NCBI RefSeq assembly: GCF_000430765.1
Contig: NZ_AUMQ01000030.1
Location: 62,001-126,000, forward strand
Direction of reading: 5' to 3'
DNA: 64,000 bases
Origin: Peribacillus kribbensis DSM 17871
GTDB taxonomy: Bacteria; Bacillota; Bacilli; Bacillales; DSM-1321
In this document: one piece after another, positions 45,865 to 54,065 of the stretch
How positions within the stretch are numbered: the first letter of the stretch is position 1
Layout: every line of letters begins with the position of its first letter
Program-made: the position numbers and the translations under genes
Notes under the pieces: model-generated
The model's input: the letters and a program-made list of their open reading frames with translations, nothing else
The model's database searches: none
What the model was told of the DNA's origin: nothing

Positions 45865-48372
45865 ATGAATGTGATAAGACATTTATTTCTGATACCATTG
45901 CAAAAGGTGAATTGGCTCAGGATCCTGCTGTTTGCAGTACTGGGAGCTGTGGTGCTTGCCCTTTTTGCAGCAGGGCTTGTCTATTCTTTTAAGCCAAAAG
46001 AAGATGTCAGCATGCTGGCCGGCACCATGTATGAGCCTACCGTGATTTATAGTGTGGATGGAAAGGCTGCGAGCAAAATTACGGCCAATAAGGTTGAGAC
46101 GGTTCCCGATAAGGATATTCCCGATTATGTGAAAAATGCGGTCGTGGCCATTGAAGACCATCGATTCTATGAACATAATGGTGTCGATTACCAGGGGATT
46201 TTCCGTGCTGCCGCAGCAAATATAAAAGCTGGAGGGGTGGTTGAGGGAGGAAGCACCATTACCCAGCAGCTCACAAAAAATACACTGTTGACATCAGACC
46301 GTACATTTAAGAGGAAGTTCAAGGAGTATTTTTTAGCGAAAGAGATCGAGAAAAAATACTCCAAAGATGAAATTCTAGGCATGTATTTAAATCAAATCTA
46401 TTTCGGCCACGGTGCATGGGGGATAAAAAGTGCCGCACAGACTTATTTTGGCAAGGATGTCGGATCGCTGACCGTTTCGGAAGCCGCCCTCCTTGCTGGT
46501 TTGGTAAAGGCCCCGTCACAGTTGGATCCGTTTATACATAAAGAAAGGTCTGCCGCACGAAGAGACGTGGTCCTGTCTGAAATGAAGAAATATGATTTTA
46601 TCAATACCCAGGAATACAACCATGCAAGAAATGAGAAATTGACTCTAAATGTAAAGAATGTTCAGGATCCCTTAAAGGGAAAGTATCCATACTTTGTTGA
46701 TGCAGTACTGGATGAAGCGATCCAGAAGTATCATCTGGACCAGGATAAGCTCCTTACAGAGGGCTATCATATATACACTACGCTGGATGAAAATATGCAG
46801 AAGGCCGCTGAAAAAGTGTATCAGGATGAATCCCTGTTTCCTGAAGGAAAAGGCAGCGATATGGTCCAGAGCGGGGCCGTCCTGTTAAATCCGAAAACAG
46901 GAGGAATCAATGCGCTTGTCGGCGGAAGGGGGGAGCATACGTTCAGAGGATATAACAGAGCGACACAATTAAAGGCCCAGCCGGGATCATCCATGAAGCC
47001 TCTGGCCGTATATACTCCAGCCCTTCAGAATGGGTATGGGGTAACAGATGAATTAACAGATGAAAAGATGGATTTTGGCGGCTATGAACCCTCCAATTTC
47101 AATGATCAATACCAAGGGAAGGTCCCGTTATATGAAGCGGTTATGAAATCATTGAATGTTCCTGCGGTTTGGCTTCTAAATGAGATAGGGATTGATAAGG
47201 GAATGGAATCCGTGAAGAAATTCGGGATTCCCCTTACAAACGAAGACAGAACGCTGGGCCTCGCCCTTGGGGGATTGAATGAAGGAGTATCGCCCAAGCA
47301 GATGGCAGAAGCTTATTCGGTGTTCCCGAATCAAGGCTACAGGGTCGAAGCTCATACGATCCTAAAGATCACAGATGCATCCGGAAAAGAAGTCGCGGCA
47401 TGGAAAAGTAAAAAAATCGAGGTAACCAATAAAGCCACGGCCAAAAAAATGACCTCCATCCTAAAAGGGGTAGTGGATGATGGAACAGGGAAGGCGGCAG
47501 GTATCGCGGGCAGGGAAATAGCCGGAAAAACCGGTTCTACCCAGCTCCCCATTGAAGGCATAGACGGTGTGAAGGATCAATGGTTTGTGGGGTACACACC
47601 AAACCTTGTAGGAGCTGTCTGGGTGGGATACGATAAAACGGACAAGAACCATTACCTGACCACCACAAGCAGCGAGGGTGCTGCACCTCTTTTCAAACAG
47701 ATATTGCTCGGCTCACTGAAGGATGCAAATACTTCATCCTTTCACGTGAAAAGTATAGAAGAATATAAAAAGGAAGAGAAGCAAAAGGCAAGGGAAGAAT
47801 ACTGGAACAAAAAGAAGGACCGAATAAAAAAAGGCTGGAATAAATTCATTGATAAGTTTTCTGGAAGTCAAACCGAGAAAGAAAAGGGGCAGGAAGAAGT
47901 AAAGGCTGATAGTCAGACAGCCCCAGAGCCAAAGGATCGACATCCGGCTCCTCCCAAGCAGCCGGATGAAAAGGCAGACCCAGCCCCATCTACAAACAAA
48001 GAAAAAGCGGCGGAGAATCCGGATGAAAAGAAACCGGAACCTGCAGCCGGGAGCGGACAGGAGAAGGAGACCAAACCGGATAAGCCGGAGCCTCCTGCCA
48101 CAAAGCCTGCCGATCCGCCTGCCCAAGGCGGCGGGGATGGGGGGACAGGCACTGAGCCGGGATCAGGCGAGGGATCTGGTACAGGCACGGGTGCAGATAC
48201 CGGTACTGGAACACAGCCAGGAACAGGAACACAGCCAGGAACAGGAACACAGCCTGGCGGAACGGGCAATCCTCCAGCCGCAGGAAATACGAAACCTAAG
48301 CAGCCGCAGGAAATCCCTGAAAAACGGATGGGTACCGTTGTTACTGATGAGGGAGATGTTCAGGAGAATTAA
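45865..48372 (+). CDS. Class A penicillin-binding protein (bifunctional)
   Basis: An 835-aa protein. A short cytoplasmic N-terminus is followed by one membrane anchor (~18-42). The GT51 transglycosylase domain (~65-245) has AIEDHRFYEHNGVD with the catalytic Glu, GGSTITQQLTKN and KKYSKDEILGMYLNQIYFG. The transpeptidase domain (~320-630) has GSSMKPL (nucleophile Ser), SLN and AGKTGST motifs. A charged stretch (~640-690) leads to a ~150-residue Pro/Glu/Lys then Gly/Thr-rich disordered tail ending VTDEGDVQEN. It polymerises and cross-links peptidoglycan. The tail resembles that of B. subtilis PonA, but neither recU nor other ponA neighbours are here, so no gene name is given. Confidence 0.92.
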   Translation: MNVIRHLFLIPLQKVNWLRILLFAVLGAVVLALFAAGLVYSFKPKEDVSMLAGTMYEPTVIYSVDGKAASKITANKVETVPDKDIPDYVKNAVVAIEDHRFYEHNGVDYQGIFRAAAANIKAGGVVEGGSTITQQLTKNTLLTSDRTFKRKFKEYFLAKEIEKKYSKDEILGMYLNQIYFGHGAWGIKSAAQTYFGKDVGSLTVSEAALLAGLVKAPSQLDPFIHKERSAARRDVVLSEMKKYDFINTQEYNHARNEKLTLNVKNVQDPLKGKYPYFVDAVLDEAIQKYHLDQDKLLTEGYHIYTTLDENMQKAAEKVYQDESLFPEGKGSDMVQSGAVLLNPKTGGINALVGGRGEHTFRGYNRATQLKAQPGSSMKPLAVYTPALQNGYGVTDELTDEKMDFGGYEPSNFNDQYQGKVPLYEAVMKSLNVPAVWLLNEIGIDKGMESVKKFGIPLTNEDRTLGLALGGLNEGVSPKQMAEAYSVFPNQGYRVEAHTILKITDASGKEVAAWKSKKIEVTNKATAKKMTSILKGVVDDGTGKAAGIAGREIAGKTGSTQLPIEGIDGVKDQWFVGYTPNLVGAVWVGYDKTDKNHYLTTTSSEGAAPLFKQILLGSLKDANTSSFHVKSIEEYKKEEKQKAREEYWNKKKDRIKKGWNKFIDKFSGSQTEKEKGQEEVKADSQTAPEPKDRHPAPPKQPDEKADPAPSTNKEKAAENPDEKKPEPAAGSGQEKETKPDKPEPPATKPADPPAQGGGDGGTGTEPGSGEGSGTGTGADTGTGTQPGTGTQPGTGTQPGGTGNPPAAGNTKPKQPQEIPEKRMGTVVTDEGDVQEN
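48208..48254 (+). repeat. 18-bp tandem repeat in the PBP tail
   Basis: Two identical 18-bp units GGAACACAGCCAGGAACA and an 11-bp partial third, encoding repeated GTQPGT. Copy number could vary between strains. Confidence 0.85.
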
Positions 48373-48390
48373 ATAGCAGCCAGGTTCAGA

Positions 48391-48432
48391 CTGCAGACAA
48401 ACGCTGATCGTAGGTTTGTCTGCAGTTTTTTC
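48391..48432 (+). terminator. Terminator of the PBP gene
   Basis: CTGCAGACAAAC/GTTTGTCTGCAG stem, 11-base loop, T6. Confidence 0.85.
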
Positions 48433-48491
48433 TCTGTTTTATAGCAATAGTGATAAGGACGGAGCAGGTTTCCATAGAGGTAGAATCCATA

Positions 48492-48532
48492 GAAAAAGGG
48501 GTCCAGAATGTGATTTTCTGAACCCCTTTTTT
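48492..48532. terminator. Bidirectional terminator
   Basis: AAAAAGGGGTCCAGAA/TTCTGAACCCCTTTTTT stem. On the minus strand it can end the 33-aa membrane peptide gene. Confidence 0.75.
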
Positions 48533-48581
48533 CCATAAATGGAGGGCCCTCCCGGCGATGAGGAGGACTGCGTTTAGGATT

Positions 48582-48683
48582 TTATAGGATGAATTTAACC
48601 AGCAGCCAAACAATTCCTGCCAATATGATTGCATATGACCCATATTTGATAATGCCCGCTGAGCTTCCTGCCTTGCTGTCCAT
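48582..48683 (-). CDS. Small single-span membrane protein, 33 aa
   Basis: A 33-aa peptide, MDSKAGSSAGIIKYGSYAII then LAGIVWLLVKFIL: a short polar start and one hydrophobic helix. GGGTG lies 5 bases upstream; an in-frame ATG at 48695 would add four residues. A terminator follows about 50 bases later. A longer 101-codon frame overlaps in another phase but has less credible composition. Confidence 0.5.
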   Translation of the reverse strand: MDSKAGSSAGIIKYGSYAIILAGIVWLLVKFIL

Positions 48684-48746
48684 TTTTTCACCCATTTTCA
48701 ATTTGGAATGTTCGCAATGAGTTAAGATTTCCTTGAATCCCTAGCA

Positions 48747-49061
48747 TTATACCTGAATGGTCTCAGAGGGATTCCGGAAGAATTTTTTCCTGCTCGGCTG
48801 TTCGTCAGTGAATAAACGGCTTAATTCCATCAGCTTGCTTTGTACCTGCTGTCCTTCTATGATTATTTTTACATCTGAACAGTTATTCATTGTCAGAAGA
48901 AAGGATACAAGCTTAGAAAGATTTTTTGCATCGATGGTCCTGTGGCCACAGTGAAGATATACATTCCCTTTGTACGCTTTTATGGCCTGGAAAAGGGAAA
49001 GGATGTTCCGCATGGGCAGTTTTTCATATATATGGATATTTGCAGAAGTAATTTCCGGCAT
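48747..49061 (-). CDS. HPr-like protein without the usual phosphorylation sites
   Basis: A 104-aa protein whose centre (NVYLHCGHRTIDAKNLSKLV, then VKIIIEGQQVQSKLMEL) follows the HPr/Crh fold pattern. The N-terminal His15 motif (GLHARPA in HPr) is replaced by KLPMRNI, and the Ser46 position (KSI) by KNL, so neither PTS phosphotransfer nor HPr-kinase control is expected. A ~25-residue C-terminal extension is added. It may be a regulatory paralogue like Crh. The ATG follows AAGGAGATC. Confidence 0.6.
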   Translation of the reverse strand: MPEITSANIHIYEKLPMRNILSLFQAIKAYKGNVYLHCGHRTIDAKNLSKLVSFLLTMNNCSDVKIIIEGQQVQSKLMELSRLFTDEQPSRKKFFRNPSETIQV

Positions 49062-49308
49062 TGTTAGATCTCCTTTATTATTAAACGAATAATATAAAGA
49101 AACGTTCTATATGAGAATGAATCCTTGTTATGTAGTTATTTACCCGGATGTGAATGAATAAAACCTTGGATAAAGGAGCTATATCGATATATTTTATACT
49201 GTATAATAAGCATAACGAATATTTTACATTCTGGCAGGAAATGCCAATATGTGTGCAGAAGTATGTTAAACTGACATTTTTCGCCATCTAGGGGAGGAGC
49301 CATACATT

Positions 49309-50481
49309 ATGCTTACCATCATCAAAAACGGGGAAATCTATGCCCCGAAATTTCTCGGGAGAAAGGATCTCCTGATTGCTCATAATAAGATTGCATGGAT
49401 TGCAGATGAAATTACACCGCCCCAGACATTAGGGGAGATTGAAGTGATTGATGCAGATGGCAAATACATAGTGCCGGGGTTTATTGATTCACATGTCCAT
49501 ATTATCGGCGGCGGCGGTGAAGGAAGTTACAGGACAAGAACTCCTGAAATACAGCTGACGGATGCGACGCTGGGGGGGATTACAACTCTTGTGGGAGTCA
49601 TTGGCACAGACGGTACAACGAGGACCATGCCAAGTCTGATCGCCAAGGCAAGAGCGCTCGAGGAAGAGGGAATTTCCTGCTATGTTCAGACAGGATCTTA
49701 TCAGGTTCCCGTTAAAACGCTCACAGGAAAAATTGAGGACGATATTATTCTTGTAGACAAGATAATCGGTGCCGGAGAGATTGCGATATCCGATCACCGT
49801 TCATCCCAGCCGACAGTGGAAGAGCTGGCGAAAATAGCATCAGCGGCAAGGCTTGGCGGGCTGCTTTCTAATAAAGCGGGAATTGTGAATATTCACATTG
49901 GTGACAGCCATGATCATTTCAAGCTTATAGAAGAAGTGGTGGAAACGACCGATTTGCCGCTGCGCCAGTTTTACCCCACACATGTTAATAGAAATCTGCA
50001 TTTATTTGAAGAAGCCATCCGGTTTGCGAAAAAAGGCGGTTTTGTAGATTTTACGACCAGCACCATTCCTAAGTTCCTGGAAGAAGGAGAAATGAAATGC
50101 TCAAAGGGATTTAGAATCATGCTGGATGAAGGTGTCGATCTTTCAAGAATTACCTTTACCTCAGATGGCCAGGCAAGCCTTCCGGAATTTAATGAAGATG
50201 GGGAGTTTATCGGCCTGCAAATAGGAAAATGTACATCTTTATTTAAGGAAGTCCGGGATGCCATAATAGAAGAAAATATCCCTATTGAAGCAGCTGTGTC
50301 CGTAATCACCGAAAATCCAGCACGCATTTTGAAGCTGCAAGATAAAGGCATTATCGAAAAAGGCAGGGATGCCGACCTGGTTATTCTGGATAAGAGCCAT
50401 CTAGGAATTGACACCGTCATTGCCATGGGGCAGGTGATGGTGAGGAACGGTATTCCAATCGTAAAAGGAACTTTTGAATAA
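49309..50481 (+). CDS. iadA: Isoaspartyl dipeptidase IadA (beta-aspartyl peptidase)
   Basis: A 390-aa amidohydrolase-superfamily enzyme that hydrolyses beta-aspartyl dipeptides from damaged proteins. The metal-site HxH is in DSHVHIIGGGGEG, followed by the substrate loop YRTRTPEIQL, then NIHIGD (His), PTHVNRN (His) and FTSDGQAS (Asp). A composite beta-sandwich domain is formed by N- and C-termini (ILKLQDKGIIEKGRDADLVI). The length fits E. coli IadA (390 aa). The MFS gene follows after 60 bases with no terminator, so co-transcription is possible. Confidence 0.92.
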   Translation: MLTIIKNGEIYAPKFLGRKDLLIAHNKIAWIADEITPPQTLGEIEVIDADGKYIVPGFIDSHVHIIGGGGEGSYRTRTPEIQLTDATLGGITTLVGVIGTDGTTRTMPSLIAKARALEEEGISCYVQTGSYQVPVKTLTGKIEDDIILVDKIIGAGEIAISDHRSSQPTVEELAKIASAARLGGLLSNKAGIVNIHIGDSHDHFKLIEEVVETTDLPLRQFYPTHVNRNLHLFEEAIRFAKKGGFVDFTTSTIPKFLEEGEMKCSKGFRIMLDEGVDLSRITFTSDGQASLPEFNEDGEFIGLQIGKCTSLFKEVRDAIIEENIPIEAAVSVITENPARILKLQDKGIIEKGRDADLVILDKSHLGIDTVIAMGQVMVRNGIPIVKGTFE

Positions 50482-50541
50482 AATAAAGAGCAGAACCTAC
50501 AGATGATCGTCCACTTCCGTTTCTCTTGAAAAGAGGCGCAT

Positions 50542-51807
50542 ATGAAAAAAATTTGGCTGATTTTTAAAAACCCGCTTTATACGAAGTTATTTTTCGCTAA
50601 TTTCACTTCTCAGATGGGAAGTGTTATTGGAGTAACAGCATTCATGTTTTTTCTTTTGGACCGCTTTGCGAATAATCCATTTTACGCCTCTGTCACAGAA
50701 CTGATGTATTCCCTGCCCACATTAGCCGTCTTCTTTTTTGTCGGTGTGATGGCTGACAGGATGGACCGCCAGCAAATCGCCAAAAACTGTGACTGGATTT
50801 GTCTGGCCCTGACTGTGCTGCTGATTGCCGCTATTAAAACAGAGGTAATCGCACTGGTCTTTGCCGTCCTATTCCTTAGGAGCGGTGTCCAGAAGTTCTT
50901 TATGCCTGCCCAGTCAGGCATCCTCCAGGGAGTCTTGGCAAAGGATGACTATACGACTGCTGCGGGTCTGAACCAGATGGTTTCCAGTCTATTCATGCTT
51001 GTAGGGAATGGATTTGGCATCCTATTTTACTGGTATCTGGGGATCTATGGGGCTCTTGCAGTGGATGCCGCAAGCTTCTTGGCAAGCGCACTTTTGATTT
51101 CTTCCTGCAAAATTCCTGCTCCAGTCAGAACGCCAAATGGCTCTCATACTATCAAGGACCTTGATTTTAAGATGGTCGCAAGGGATTTTAAAGAGGGGAT
51201 GAAATACATCCTGGATCATAAGCTATTGTTATCCTTACTGAGCGGCTTTTGTTTTTTTGGACTTGTTAACGGCGGGTTTTCCGTCATGCCGATCTTTATC
51301 CTGAAATACAAATTGGCACCCCATCATTATGAAGAGTATTCGATTGTCCTTGGAATCGTGTTTGGCAGCGGAGTCATGGCCGGCAGCTTTGCTGCCTCAT
51401 CGATCGCTGCGAAATTTAAATTGCTTACCATTCTGGTTGCGGGCCTATTTGTCTCAGGCTTCTTCGTGGTGATTTCCTCCTTTACGGACAGTATTTTCTG
51501 GTTCTTTGCAGCATTGTTTGCGGCGGGGCTTGGCCTGCCGTTCTGCAATATTGCCCTTGGCGGATGGATGCCGCGAATTGTCGATCCCAAGATGATGGGC
51601 CGGGTGCAGGGGTGGATCACTCCTCTTATGATGTTTGCACAATCTCTTATGCTGGGTGTCATCTCGGTTTCATTCCCTGCCTTTCTTTCCATTGAAGGAT
51701 TGTTTTGGATTGTGGGAGGGGCCTTGATGCTTGTTGCCCTCATTTATTCCTATCTGCTGCCCAAGTATGAAAACGGCCAGCAGGAAGCTGTAAGAACAGC
51801 AGGCTGA
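50542..51807 (+). CDS. MFS transporter
   Basis: A 421-aa permease with twelve membrane segments, close to the macrolide-efflux-like MFS group (MefA/YfiS type). Marks are TSQMGSVIGVTAFMFFLLDR in TM1 and GVMADRMDRQQIAKNCDW at the 2-3 loop, and the RVQGWITPLMMFAQSLM segment after TM10. The substrate is unknown. Linkage to iadA suggests possible peptide or amino acid export, but that rests on position only. Confidence 0.82.
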   Translation: MKKIWLIFKNPLYTKLFFANFTSQMGSVIGVTAFMFFLLDRFANNPFYASVTELMYSLPTLAVFFFVGVMADRMDRQQIAKNCDWICLALTVLLIAAIKTEVIALVFAVLFLRSGVQKFFMPAQSGILQGVLAKDDYTTAAGLNQMVSSLFMLVGNGFGILFYWYLGIYGALAVDAASFLASALLISSCKIPAPVRTPNGSHTIKDLDFKMVARDFKEGMKYILDHKLLLSLLSGFCFFGLVNGGFSVMPIFILKYKLAPHHYEEYSIVLGIVFGSGVMAGSFAASSIAAKFKLLTILVAGLFVSGFFVVISSFTDSIFWFFAALFAAGLGLPFCNIALGGWMPRIVDPKMMGRVQGWITPLMMFAQSLMLGVISVSFPAFLSIEGLFWIVGGALMLVALIYSYLLPKYENGQQEAVRTAG

Positions 51808-51883
51808 AAAAAGAATTCTAATCCGGAACACTGCTGCATATCTATGAATGATTCAAAGTAAAAAGGAAATTTTGGGAAATAAA

Positions 51884-51912
51884 TTGACAAAATATTTCAT
51901 TAATAGTAAAGT
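51884..51912 (+). promoter_or_regulatory. Promoter of the bmr operon
   Basis: A perfect -35 TTGACA (51884-51889), a 17-base spacer and a -10 TAAAGT (51907-51912), ending 39 bases before the leader-peptide start. High basal initiation is expected, which suits control by attenuation. Confidence 0.65.
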
Positions 51913-51951
51913 ACACAAAGTAGATAGTAATGTGAAAAGGAGGGCTGTGTC

Positions 51952-52020
51952 ATGGCCGATGTAAGAGTATTTTCTGCAATAGCTCGAACAGAACATAACG
52001 CAGCCCGTCTATACAGTTGA
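51952..52020 (+). CDS. bmrB: Leader peptide of the bmrCD attenuator (BmrB-like)
   Basis: 22 codons from ATG with an AAAGGAGGG ribosome binding site; the product begins MADVRVFSAIARTEHNAARL. In B. subtilis the bmrCD genes are preceded by a small translated leader, bmrB, and antibiotics that stall ribosomes relieve termination. Here too a short translated ORF precedes two terminator hairpins and bmrCD. The peptide is shorter than my recollection of BmrB (54 aa), so equivalence is functional and positional. Confidence 0.6.
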   Translation: MADVRVFSAIARTEHNAARLYS

Positions 52021-52053
52021 TTCTGATCAAGAATTTTTCTTGAGGAAAAGACT

Positions 52054-52090
52054 GCGCAGGCTGCGGGGAAATCCGCGCGTGCGCTTTTTT
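52054..52090 (+). terminator. Attenuator terminator 1 of the bmr leader
   Basis: GCGCAGG-CTGCGG/CCGC-GCGTGCGC hairpin with T6, 33 bases after the leader-peptide stop. A smaller hairpin CAAGAA-TTT-TTCTTG (52028-52042) precedes it and may be the competing or pausing structure. Confidence 0.7.
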
Positions 52091-52103
52091 GTCGTTAAAG
52101 CAG

Positions 52104-52134
52104 AAGGCTCCCGCATGCGCGTGGAGTCTTTTTT
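52104..52134 (+). terminator. Attenuator terminator 2 of the bmr leader
   Basis: AAGGCTCC/GGAGTCTT (one G-U pair) around a GCATGCGC-rich loop, then TTTTTTC. It is a second barrier before bmrC. Confidence 0.65.
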
Positions 52135-52219
52135 CTTTGGCTCTTGCAGAAAAATAAGCAAAGAGAGAAACAGGAATACGGGCTAATGCTCTTTCCAATA
52201 AAACAATCCGGAGGGATGA

Positions 52220-52276
52220 ATGATGAGAAAAGGAAGCTGGTTGACTTTAGAAGCATGGGATCCAGACAGCGGTTAG
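52220..52276 (+). CDS. Second short ORF in the bmr leader
   Basis: 18 codons (MMRKGSWLTLEAWDPDSG) with CGGAGGGA just upstream, ending 37 bases before the bmrC start. It may be another leader peptide or simply chance. Nothing else was recognised between 52140 and 52313. Confidence 0.25.
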   Translation: MMRKGSWLTLEAWDPDSG

Positions 52277-52313
52277 CAGACTTGAAAAAAATGAATAATT
52301 GGAGGATGACAAT

Positions 52314-54065
52314 ATGCTGTCAATTTACAAGAAATTAGCCTGGTTCTTTAAGAAGCACTGGCTTAGATACACCATTGCCATAGCGCTTTTATGCGTGGTC
52401 AATGTTATGGAAGTAATGCCGCCAAGGCTGGTAGGGCTTGCCATCGATGATATCCATGGAGAAACCCTTACTCATGCAGGCATTGTCAAATATATGCTCA
52501 TGCTTGCCGGGATTGCGGCAGCCATCTATTTAATATCTTATATCTGGATGTACCAGCTGTTTGGCGGGGCTTTTATTCTTGAGAAAAGAATGAGGTCGCA
52601 GCTGATGAATCATCTGCTGAAGATGACACCGCCTTTCTTTGAAAAAAACCGTACTGGCGATTTAATGGCAAGGGCCACAAATGACCTTAAGGCCGTTTCT
52701 GTTACAGCAGGGTTCGGAATACTTACCCTTACGGATTCCCTGTTGTATACCGCAACCATTCTTGCGACCATGTGCATCGTCGTAGATTGGAAGCTGACAC
52801 TTGCCGCCATCATACCGCTGCCGGTGATGGCCATTATCATGAACGTCTATGGCAAAAGGATTCATAAACGTTTTACAGCCGCACAGGACGCTTTTGGGGA
52901 AATGAATGATCATGTACTCGAGTCTGTTTCCGGGGTGAGGGTGATCCGGGCATATGTGCAGGAGCGTGAGGATGAAAAGCGCTTCTCTGATATGACGGAG
53001 GATGTGTATCACAAGAACGTAGAGGTGGCCAAGATTGATTCACTATTTGATCCAACCATCAAGATTCTGGTGGGATTGAGTTATTTAATCGGCCTGAGCT
53101 ATGGTGCGTATCTTATCTTTAATCAGCAGCTGACAATGGGAGGGCTTGTTTCCTTTAATGTATACTTAGGAATGCTGATTTGGCCAATGTTTGCGATAGG
53201 TGAGCTTATTAACGTCATGCAGCGCGGCAATGCCTCACTTGATCGGGTGACGGAAACCCTCTCTTATGAGGAGGATGTGAAAAACAGTGAAAATCTCCTT
53301 ACTGTTCAGGCTCCCGACGGGATATCCTTTCAATCTGTGAATTTCACTTATCCCTCTTCGTCACACCTGAATTTAGAAGAGATATCACTGCGAATAGAGA
53401 AGGGGCAGACAATCGGAATCGTGGGCAAAACCGGAAGCGGGAAGACCACCCTGGTTAAACAGCTTTTGAGGGAATACCCTCTTGGAACAGGCGTGATCGA
53501 GGTTGGGGGTACACCTATTGAAAGACTGGATATTGCAGAGGTCCGGAGCTGGATCGGATATGTACCTCAGGATCATTTTCTCTTTTCACGTACGATAAGG
53601 GAAAACATTCTGTTTGGGAATCCGGATGCAGGAGAAGCCGAGCTGCAGGATGCGATCCAGTTTGCCGATTTCCATAAGGATCTTGCCAATCTGCCGCAGG
53701 GGCTGGATACTCTTGTCGGTGAAAAAGGAGTCGCCCTCTCGGGAGGACAGAAGCAGCGGATATCGATTGCCAGGGCATTGATCAGACAGCCTGAAATCCT
53801 GATTCTCGATGACTCTCTTTCTGCCGTGGATGCTAAAACAGAAACCACCATCATTGATAATATCCGAAATGGCAGAAGCGGAAAAACCACTATCATAACC
53901 ACCCACCGGCTGTCGGCAGTACAGCATGCAGATTGGATTGTTGTTCTGGATGACGGGAAAATCATTGAGGAAGGCCGCCATGAGGAACTCCTTGAAAAGA
54001 AGGGCTGGTACATGGAACAATTCGGTAGACAGCAGGTGGAGGAAGAAACGGAGGTGGCTGTGTAA
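52314..54065 (+). CDS. bmrC: ABC multidrug exporter subunit BmrC
   Basis: A 583-aa half-transporter. Six-helix exporter domain (~1-320; LYKKLAWFFKKHWLRYTIA-type start without the first residue pair) is followed by a nucleotide-binding domain with Walker A GKTGSGKTT, signature LSGGQKQR and Walker B LILDDSLSAVD. The catalytic Glu after Walker B is Asp, the degenerate site seen in B. subtilis BmrC (YheI, ~585 aa). It forms a heterodimer with BmrD that exports drugs. The ATG at 52314 (MLSIYKKLAWFF) follows GGAGGATG; a TTG at 52299 is less likely. The stop overlaps the bmrD start by one base. Confidence 0.92.
   Translation: MLSIYKKLAWFFKKHWLRYTIAIALLCVVNVMEVMPPRLVGLAIDDIHGETLTHAGIVKYMLMLAGIAAAIYLISYIWMYQLFGGAFILEKRMRSQLMNHLLKMTPPFFEKNRTGDLMARATNDLKAVSVTAGFGILTLTDSLLYTATILATMCIVVDWKLTLAAIIPLPVMAIIMNVYGKRIHKRFTAAQDAFGEMNDHVLESVSGVRVIRAYVQEREDEKRFSDMTEDVYHKNVEVAKIDSLFDPTIKILVGLSYLIGLSYGAYLIFNQQLTMGGLVSFNVYLGMLIWPMFAIGELINVMQRGNASLDRVTETLSYEEDVKNSENLLTVQAPDGISFQSVNFTYPSSSHLNLEEISLRIEKGQTIGIVGKTGSGKTTLVKQLLREYPLGTGVIEVGGTPIERLDIAEVRSWIGYVPQDHFLFSRTIRENILFGNPDAGEAELQDAIQFADFHKDLANLPQGLDTLVGEKGVALSGGQKQRISIARALIRQPEILILDDSLSAVDAKTETTIIDNIRNGRSGKTTIITTHRLSAVQHADWIVVLDDGKIIEEGRHEELLEKKGWYMEQFGRQQVEEETEVAV

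Noticed and set aside
47913-48269. Minus-strand 118-codon ORF rich in Pro/Val opposite the PBP tail
   Set aside because: A shadow of the low-complexity Gly/Thr/Pro coding repeat on the other strand.
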